Below, in pieces: positions 57,228-64,000 of a DNA stretch of 64,000 bases (position 1 is its first letter; each line of letters starts with the position of its first letter). The translations under genes and the position numbers were made by a program. Location of the stretch: positions 4,030,001-4,094,000 of the forward strand of contig JBLDXI010000007.1 in NCBI GenBank assembly GCA_047495785.1. Reading direction: 5' to 3'. This stretch comes from Lepidodermella squamata (lineage: Eukaryota; Gastrotricha). A model generated the notes under the pieces. That model had not been told where the DNA came from and ran no database searches. It worked only from the letters and a program-made list of their open reading frames with translations.

Positions 57228-57420
57228 GCGCGAACACAACGAGAACAGCTCGCTCGCTGCCTTTCTCGGCGGATCTGTTCCCTTGAATTCTTGAAGAGCA
57301 ACTGGTGTTACTGCGAGAAGGCGAAGAACTTCTACATCGAAGGCTTCTTCCTGTCAACCTGTTTCGAGGCGTGCGAGGCCATTGGCCGAAACAATAATTC
57401 TTTCGATAAATTAGGTCATT

Positions 57421-57646
57421 TGAAGCGGATTTTTTTGATGGTATAGCGATATCATAGTAGATAATACTGCAAAAAATTAAGGCCAAGGATCCGTATACCG
57501 ACGCGTTTCGGCTTTTATTGCCATCTTCAGGGCAACAACTGGCAACAAAAATGAGGTGAGAGGCCGTACTGATTGTTGACATCTGAAATTAGCTTAATTG
57601 ATGTTGTAAATTTCTTTGTTAGACCCTGAAGATGGCAATAAAAGCC
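57421..57646 (-). mobile_element. Short Penelope-like/retrozyme-like insertion with hammerhead-like motif
   Basis: Flanked by a 13-bp duplication AAATTAGGTCATT (57408-57420 and 57647-57659). It carries two inverted copies of a CCCTGAAGATGGCAATAAAA block: a full one on the minus strand (about 57535-57495) and a truncated one on the plus strand (57624-57646). The full copy continues into GCCGAAACGCGTCGGTAT, the arrangement seen in hammerhead ribozymes of Penelope-like elements. No coding sequence. Confidence 0.55.
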
Positions 57647-57659
57647 AAATTAGGTCATT

Positions 57660-58982
57660 ATATTTTTTCTCAATTATCTCAATCAAACAATAAAACTGGA
57701 AGTGAAGTTTCGGGTCATGATGTCATGAGGTTTTGATCAATTTTGCGTCATTTATAAAAAATCATTTATTGTTACAGTGTTTTTTTAATTAATTAATTAA
57801 TTTATTTATTTCAAAGCTATGACACCCAGAGAGGGCAGCTCGACAAAGTTAATCATCATCATCATCATTTTATTCGTAAATGAATATTTACAGGATTAGA
57901 AGGGCAGGCCACTTACACTAACCAGATACACCAAGTTAAGTTTGAAAGGAAACAGATAATTGCAGGAAAGTTACAAAAGGATAGGACAATTGGAGATGAC
58001 ATAAATTTGAGTCAACGATAAGTAAAACGAAACAATATTACAACAACGGCAGCTCACCGTTTTTTTTACCGTGGATTAAGGAATCCATTGGTGTTGACTT
58101 TACGTTTTTTGGTGTTGACATGAAGAAACGGATAGAAAATATTGTTCGCTCGCTCGCTGCGCTCGCTCGCGATACCCTCCCTTATTAGGAATTCGCATTT
58201 CTCAACAGCCAACAATGCTTACTCAAGAATACATTTGCGAGCGAAGCGAGCTTTCGCCAACGGTTTTTCACGTAATTTTGCGTGAAAATAGTCAAAAATA
58301 GAATGGTTTTCGCGTCATGATGACGAATCTTTCTGCGGGTTGCTCTAGTGGACTTGGGCATATAATTAATCTAAGAGGGGTTCCCGTTATTTTTAAATTC
58401 TGTGGACATTTTTCAGGAGAGAGTGGCTTGAATCGAGAGCGGTATTCTATGGCGGTTAGAAGTGGTTCTCCTCAAATTCGGCCGTATTATGCTCCGGAAG
58501 AATTGTCTAGACGAGTGATTTTGAGAGATTCTACAGCTGAAAATATTCTGATTTTTTTGCATATTGTTGCGAGCAGAGTGCGAATTACCCTGCTCCGGTA
58601 TTCTAAAGAGTGACAAAACCACAGGGCACAGGGGTCCCTTTGGGTTTTTCGGTTGGGTGCCAGTTCCAGGATCCTACTTCGCACATTGATGCCATTAGTC
58701 CTGAGCCATTAGTGATTTTGATTGGCGATTTTGATTGCTGTACCTATACATTTTTCTTTGATGAAACATGAAACTTATTTTGGTGTTGACATTGACCTGC
58801 TTTGGTGTTGACATTGTCAACCCTGTCCACCCCTTAAAAAAAACTCTGATTATTATTTATTATGTAACCAGTATTGATGGTGAACGAAGAAGTACCTGTA
58901 TACGTATCAAACCTCTTCGATTTATATTTAAATTTATCATATAGGTATTTATTTTATTCATCATATAGGTATGGTAACAAAA
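57660..58982. other. Intergenic region with short dispersed repeats
   Basis: Contains repeated TTTGGTGTTGACAT phrases (about 58087, 58108, 58774, 58801) and a GCGAGCGAAGCGAGCTTT block (58231) also seen at 31.48 and 50.23 kb, so remnants of dispersed repeats. A 98-codon open frame at 58317-58613 has no recognisable features and is not called as a gene. Confidence 0.4.
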
Positions 58983-59540
58983 TCATATAAGCCAGCGGTA
59001 TTCCGGTGGTTTCTTCTTAACAATAACGTAAAAGCTACTCGCTCCACTGGTCGTAGCCGCCGACGTGTTGCCAGTCAACGACGGCAACTTCAAATGGTCT
59101 AACCTCAACTTCTGCGGATGTTTGAACGCCACAACAGCCTTCTTCGTTGCCTGCTTCGCAAGAGCTGCCTCCTCCAGCTGTTCTTGAATGTTGCCACGCA
59201 AATCTTTTATCCACTGCATGTAGTTGAGACCATGCGGAACTTGCGGCTGCTCCATCAGACTGCGGTCGTACTTGAACCTAGCCTCAGCCATTTCGTGCTC
59301 ATAGCGCCATTCAGCCATCAGTCTAGCAGCTCGTTGCCGGTCCCAATCGATGTACTCTCTTGAAGATCGCAACTCCTTTTTAGCCTTGAATTCTAAAGCA
59401 TTTCGCCGTAGTGAAGATTTCTCCCTTTCTTCTTCGAATTCCAGCTTGTCCCGCAATTTCAACTCACGACTGGCCAGCACCACATTATCTGCAGAGCTGA
59501 AGCCAACATGCGCCTGAGAATCATAGCTTAGTGAAGCCAT
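58983..59540 (-). CDS. Charged helical protein of unknown function
   Basis: 185 residues from the ATG at 59540 (MASLSYDSQ...). An in-frame ATG at 59699 would add 53 residues that look like 5' UTR. The middle third is dense in Glu, Lys, Arg and Ala (about residues 30-95), predicted as a long helix. It contains YIDWDRQRAARLMAEWRYEHE, followed by a MQWIKDLRGNIQEQLEE helix and a Lys-rich, then Ser/Thr/Gly-rich, C-terminus. No signal peptide or membrane span. I do not recognise the family. Its start codon faces the sulfotransferase start 251 bases away, so the two genes probably share a divergent promoter. Confidence 0.6.
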   Translation of the reverse strand: MASLSYDSQAHVGFSSADNVVLASRELKLRDKLEFEEEREKSSLRRNALEFKAKKELRSSREYIDWDRQRAARLMAEWRYEHEMAEARFKYDRSLMEQPQVPHGLNYMQWIKDLRGNIQEQLEEAALAKQATKKAVVAFKHPQKLRLDHLKLPSLTGNTSAATTSGASSFYVIVKKKPPEYRWLI

Positions 59541-59791
59541 TGCAAGAGAAGGAAGGGAAAAAGGAAGATGTTTTGGGGCGTTTAATCGAACATTTCTTAA
59601 CACAAATATCTCGATTGGCTGCTGAATTATTGATGCGAGCGCTCTGGGCTTAGAAACCTCCTTTGTGCGAAAGAATCGACCGACATCGATTAAACACACG
59701 CCTTATGAGAATCGAGGACAGGTGTTCTAGCAATTAAAAATTGCTGATTCGGGCGTGTTTTCCACCATGTGGATGCCATTATCGTTTGAAA
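59541..59791. promoter_or_regulatory. Candidate bidirectional promoter
   Basis: Only 251 bases separate the start codons of two divergent genes. No specific element was identified. Confidence 0.4.
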
Positions 59792-60763
59792 ATGACTAAA
59801 AAATCGTCAATTTTTCTAGTTATTCTCAGCGCTCATTTTGCAAATTTGAAAGCTTTTAGAGATAATAATGCAATCAAACATGCATGTAAGTACCGTAGAT
59901 CTGATGGAATTGCTGATTGGACCCGGCAAACATTTGTCAGCGATCAATTGAGGCTAATGTATTGCCAGTAAGTTAAGTTAGAACCCCAAAAATGGCTTAA
60001 TTCTCGCCAGCATTCCAAAAGTTGCTTCAAAGTCTATGATTCGGTATTTGGTCAAGCTGGGCAGCAAATCATCGTCAAGAGTTGAAAGTCTTCCGGTTCA
60101 CGACATGAACTTCTCATCGCCTTTCATTCACCACTTCGACCCTGGAAAGGATTTTCCGAAAATCCACCGTTACTCGAAAATCACCGTTGTTCGAAATCCT
60201 TTGGATCGACTGATTTCCGCCTGGCGGAACAAACTCACAGCTTTCAACCCAGTCTTCAATAAAGCTTACGGCTCATTCATCATCAGGCGCTTCAGGCCAA
60301 ATGCGAAGAGGCGGATGATCTTAAGAGGATACCCTGTATCTTTGGAGGAATTTTTCCGATATTTGGCTGAGACTTCACCATACAGCTACAACCCTCATTG
60401 GTTTGAAATTATATTATTAATCATTTTTTAATATTATTTTTATATTGCAGGCGGCCAATGATTGATTTGTGCTCATTTTGCTTGTTAAAATACGATTTCA
60501 TTGGGCGTCTCGAGAACGGCGGTTCAGAGATGCGAAGCTACTTCAAGGCCAAACTGCGGCTAAAATGGGTGCCCGATATGGTCACTGCCCCAGTTCGCAG
60601 CTCAAAAAGATTTAGCAGAGCCTTATCGTCTGATAAGGAAAGCACTTCGTCCTTGTTAGCAAACGCCGTGCTAAAAATTTACCGAGCTGATTACGAAGCG
60701 TTCGGATACAATTTGACAAATGATGCGATACGAGCTACGAAATTATTATTGCTGTCAGAATAA
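59792..60763 (+). CDS. Carbohydrate sulfotransferase (HNK-1ST/CHST8-14 family)
   Basis: Three exons (59792-59967, 60011-60400, 60451-60763) give 292 residues with introns of 43 and 50 bases. A short hydrophobic N-terminus acts as a signal anchor, so a Golgi type II protein is expected. The 5'-phosphosulfate-binding motif YCHIPKVASKS (near residue 57) spans intron 1. The 3'-phosphate-binding motif VVRNPLDRLISAW lies near residues 117-129. The family signature NPHWRPMIDLC...YDFIGRLEN spans intron 2. Transfers sulfate from PAPS to a hydroxyl on glycans such as chondroitin, dermatan or HNK-1 type chains; the acceptor cannot be told from sequence. In the first motif the usual Cys/Thr after Val is Ala-Ser, a tolerated variant. 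It is shorter than vertebrate members (about 340-410). Confidence 0.88.
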
Positions 60764-63278
60764 AAGCGAGCTCTCAGCTAAAGATTTGTTTGTTGTTTTG
60801 CACTATGAACACGTGATCATGGGCCAAATCACAGCCGTGCAATTAGCATTTTTAGCATCTTTATCCCAGCTAATTGTCTCAGTACAAACAAGACTGAGTA
60901 GTAATCCATTGTAAGCAGCAAATGACGTCATGGGCCCATGGTCGTGCATATACAGCATAGTCAGGAAACACAGGAAACACACACAAAACGCTTTAACAGG
61001 GCACCGACTTTATACACGACAACCTTAATGCGTTATACTAACCAATGCGTAGAGATGAAGTATATGCGTTGTTGCGTTACACGCATAATTTCGCCATCAG
61101 CAATACCTTGCTAGTATAAAGACCCAGCTATTTTTTAAGCGAAAAACTGCTTATAATGCCTAGGTTTCAATGCTTGGTGAAGAGGACAATGCAATCCCAC
61201 GCTTTCGCGTTACTAATAGAAAATAGAATTGCAACATTTAATGCTTACCGGCGCTCGTTTCTACATCGTGTGGGCCGAGAGCGTGAAAAATACATGCAAC
61301 AATGGCCATTGATAACAACTCGGCGCAACATCACGCCACTTCTTTTGCGCTAGTACAGGACTCTTGGTGCTCTGACCTATATATGCCTGGTGTCTCTAGG
61401 CCTCGGCTTAACTTCCGCAACCTAAATCGCTGATCGCCACCTTATTACTAACCCTTTGTCAAACATTCTAAGAATTTTACAGAGGCAATCTATAAGATTG
61501 CTATCCTATATAGCGAATCAAATTTGAATTAATCAATGCGCACGAAAAGGCAATTTCGCAGCATTTGTGAATTTAGGATTGGCCTGTATCAAAAGTTTTA
61601 CGATTCCGTAAGATGAAATATGCCAACTCATACTGCTCTCATTGTGATATCCCGCTTTGAATAGTAAAAAAAACTCGTTGCACTAGCTTAGTTTATCTTT
61701 CGGGATCGGAAAAATTGTTGATGCGGAAATTATCACAAATCCAAATTACGTGGTTTTCTGAATGAGAGTTAACCATCATTTTGAGAACCCTCAGGGCCTG
61801 GGGAAAAATAATAAAGAAATTAGCATATTATTTATTGCCTTGAATTTCGGTTCCGTTTAAATGCAATGCCTGCATCTTTCTTTAGGCCAATAATTCGGTA
61901 AATTAAACCTGATGCTGAGATCCACACAAGTCGATATTTATACAAGTCGGGTATTTCATGGCATAAGGAGGACGCATTTAATTGGGAAAGTGTGTTTGTT
62001 TATTCAGGGGTTTGCCGTGAAGCCCAGCGTTGCGAACCGATTGGGTAGCAAATTCTCGCATGAAAAGCAGGTGAATAAACATACGCCGCGTTCACATATC
62101 CTAGTCGTGTGGATTGAGCATTGATAGGCGCGACTAGTATTTTATTTACCGCAATGTATTTTCTGAAAATTTACTGATTCTCCATCCCAAGCTTTAGAAA
62201 ATGGATATTCTGTAACAGCTTTGCTTAAATTTTAGGACTAATTGCTTCAAATTATAGAAAAAGGCACCTCAATTGCGGATCATCGCATCGATCATCGCAT
62301 CGATTGAAGTGAATTCTCATAGCTATGAGATAACTCGATTTCGAGACATTTATTCGGGAAAATAGAAGAAAATCCTGAACATTATCGTGTACTCAAATTA
62401 TATGTTCTGATAATGCTTCTAAATGAAAATGACATTCCAGATCGCGATAGGGCTTATAATGTTGCAAAAATTTGTCAGGCTCAAACTGTTTTTGAAAAAT
62501 CAGAAAATGAGATCAAAATAAAGCACCGACGATGGCACGCGTTCAGCTCACCACGAGAGCTGTCACCACCTGTCCATGGTTTGATTTTTAATAGGGCGTT
62601 CTCACTTCAAAAGTTTATTTTTGAAACTTTACAATAACAAAAACTAGTTTGCTCTAGTTATCTTCAGGACTCTTATCTAACTATGTATTTTAACCTTTTA
62701 CTGTTACAAAATTTCGATGGCTAGCTTTTCAGAGTGTTAGGGACGGTGTATCACAGGCCAAGTCAGCCGTGGCATTCTCGCGATCCCCAAATTGTATTTT
62801 TTTCATACTGCGATGTATTTAATCAATATTTCAGAAATTATGAATTGCGTAGCGTGAAATGGTTCAGGTTTGGTATCACATTGCGAACCCACAACCCCAC
62901 AACCAAAAATTAAATTGTGCCTGGCTAATGACCTAATCGACACCGTTAACTGGGCCAGGTTCATTAGCACAAGCTAGCATTTTAGCTCAATTTTGCCTCA
63001 CAAATTGGAAATAGAGCTGATTAATGTAGCACGACCTAATAAACCTTCCCCCAATACTTCCTATGACCATTAATTCCTTATTTTCTTGCATCCCATACTA
63101 AAATTTGGATTGCGCTCCAAATTAAATTTCACGGCACGAGTTGTTTGCCACTCATTCATTATTAATCAATTTTCAACAACATTTACGCTCGCCGTAAAAT
63201 ACGTGAAAAAATTACTTTTGTTGTTTACATCATTTTTTTGTTTTATTTAGATACAAGATTTTATATTCGCAACTAATT
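60764..63278. other. Intergenic spacer before the desaturase
   Basis: 2.5 kb, AT-rich, with short imperfect repeats (GATCATCGCATC near 62280) and no supported gene or full transposon. An acceptor-like TTTTATTTAG lies 28 bases upstream of the desaturase ATG, compatible with a 5' UTR intron or trans-splice site. Confidence 0.4.
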
Positions 63279-64000
63279 ATGTCAAAATCAGAGGTGAAAA
63301 CCTACGCACTCGGTGATAAGGATAACATCGATGTTAGCGAGATCATCAAACCCGACAAAACGCGAACTCGCTGGGAGTATTTCATCGAAGCGCCGCAATT
63401 TCTTCAAAACCTTCTCGTGCCACTCATGAACGACAAACGCGACATGCCTATGCTGCATCTCATGTTCAACTTGACAGCCTTCATGCTACCCTACGCCATT
63501 GCCCTCTTCGTAGCCCCGATCAACATCTACTACCACATAGCTGCGGTTATTTATGTGACTCTTAACGTTGCTGTTTTTCTGAAGCGATTCGTCCTATGGA
63601 TGCATTACAGTGCTCACAAGAAGACCTACTCAAAATCTCACCCGCTCGGCCGGTTTCTCAATCACTATTGTACCGTTTTCATGTCTCCAATCTTCGGAAT
63701 TCCGCCTGGTTGTTACCACCTTCACCATGTTGTTATGCACCATTGCGAGAACAATTTATTCCCATACGACGTCAGCAGCACGGAGCCGTACGACCGCAGC
63801 AATTTCCTCCATTTCCTACACTACTTTGTCCGCTACTGGACTGCTCTGTGGATCGAACTGCCGTACTACGCCTTCAAAAAAGGCCGCTACGCCCTCATGT
63901 CTTTCGCCGTGACGTGCGAGATCACGTACCTGAGCTCCGTCTACATGTTGTACCAAATCAATGCAACAGCAACGATTTACGTTGTCATCTTGCCATTCTT
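63279..64000 (+). CDS. Membrane fatty-acid desaturase-type protein (partial, 5' part)
   Basis: Open for 240 codons from the ATG at 63279 to the window end, no intron so far. A short hydrophilic N-terminus precedes several hydrophobic segments, with a first histidine box HYSAH (His109, His113) and a second HLHHVVMHH cluster (His147, 149, 150, 154, 155). These are di-iron ligands of membrane desaturases/hydroxylases in the ER. The expected third box would lie beyond the window. Substrate and position specificity cannot be read. Codon use is GC-richer than the surroundings, as for the other conserved genes here. Confidence 0.75.
   Translation, partial: MSKSEVKTYALGDKDNIDVSEIIKPDKTRTRWEYFIEAPQFLQNLLVPLMNDKRDMPMLHLMFNLTAFMLPYAIALFVAPINIYYHIAAVIYVTLNVAVFLKRFVLWMHYSAHKKTYSKSHPLGRFLNHYCTVFMSPIFGIPPGCYHLHHVVMHHCENNLFPYDVSSTEPYDRSNFLHFLHYFVRYWTALWIELPYYAFKKGRYALMSFAVTCEITYLSSVYMLYQINATATIYVVILPF

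Larger units (their letters stand above)
55548..57393 (+). pseudogene. Adenosine kinase pseudogene split by foldback element FB4
   Basis: Two blocks, 55548-55726 and 57228-57393, are collinear with kinase 2 from about 24670 to 25016. They break in the middle of the codons for the Ser-Arg/Gly-Glu-His-Asn-Glu stretch. The 8-bp target duplication GCGCGAAC lies exactly at the join, so the insertion went into kinase coding sequence. Deletions and frameshifts elsewhere (for example before the KFSLEF-equivalent region) show it was already or is now non-functional. It ends abruptly at Ala-Ile-Gly, close to where the 38.7 kb fragment also ends. Confidence 0.9.

Noticed and set aside
58317-58613. 98-codon open frame
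   Set aside because: No recognisable domain, no splice context, lies among dispersed repeats, and overlaps an equally long open frame on the other strand.

Overview
The window is nuclear DNA of an animal, most likely a small-genome invertebrate. The evidence is spliced genes with many 45-60 base GT-AG introns, metazoan gene families (ADAM10 sheddase, PROPPIN/WIPI, POGLUT-type glucosyltransferase, carbohydrate sulfotransferase), GC-rich exons in AT-rich surroundings, and many DNA transposons, SINEs and one LINE. Introns and gene spacing recall an ecdysozoan such as a nematode or tardigrade, but the sequence alone does not fix the phylum. No CRISPR, rRNA or bacterial-type operon is present.

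Layout. 1-465 is the end of a Thr/Pro-rich membrane protein. 808-3479 (minus) is an ADAM10/Kuzbanian protease. 4001-9035 (minus) is an apparently full-length two-ORF LINE inserted in the spacer between ADAM10 and the divergent glucosyltransferase gene, with an identical 246-bp direct repeat on each side. 9489-17254 (plus) holds three close head-to-tail genes (POGLUT-like, PTCD1-like PPR protein, WIPI/ATG18) separated by about 105 bases each. 18896-22368 and 24383-25531 are two adenosine kinase genes. From 25.6 to 57.4 kb lies a tandem segmental duplication whose unit is adenosine kinase plus a 23-exon gene for a secreted cysteine-rich protein. The first unit is intact. The second keeps an intact cysteine-rich gene but a wrecked kinase. 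The third is only a kinase fragment. 58983-60763 holds a divergent pair (charged helical protein of unknown function; sulfotransferase), and a membrane fatty-acid desaturase runs off the end.

The most novel content is the pair of cysteine-rich genes, CRP-A (27968-38259) and CRP-B (45844-54848). My hand-assembled models give 633 and 630 residues, with all 44 introns GT-AG and frames closed. Each predicts a signal peptide followed by 12 four-cysteine modules, 48 module cysteines in total. Most modules are encoded by an exon pair: three Cys in the first exon, one in the second. Every third module boundary carries a phase-1 intron, and the module sequences agree with that: the protein is four copies of a three-module (A-B-C) super-repeat. 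I do not recognise the family.

The accessory space is packed with mobile DNA. It includes a foldback transposon family with perfect 8-bp target duplications (four copies), a hAT-type element carrying an array of palindromes, 3-bp-duplication TIR elements nested inside the foldbacks, a TA-flanked MITE family (about six copies), two tRNA-derived SINE-like units, and a short Penelope-like insertion with a hammerhead-ribozyme-like motif. Almost all of these sit in introns or spacers, and one foldback element has split an adenosine kinase pseudogene.
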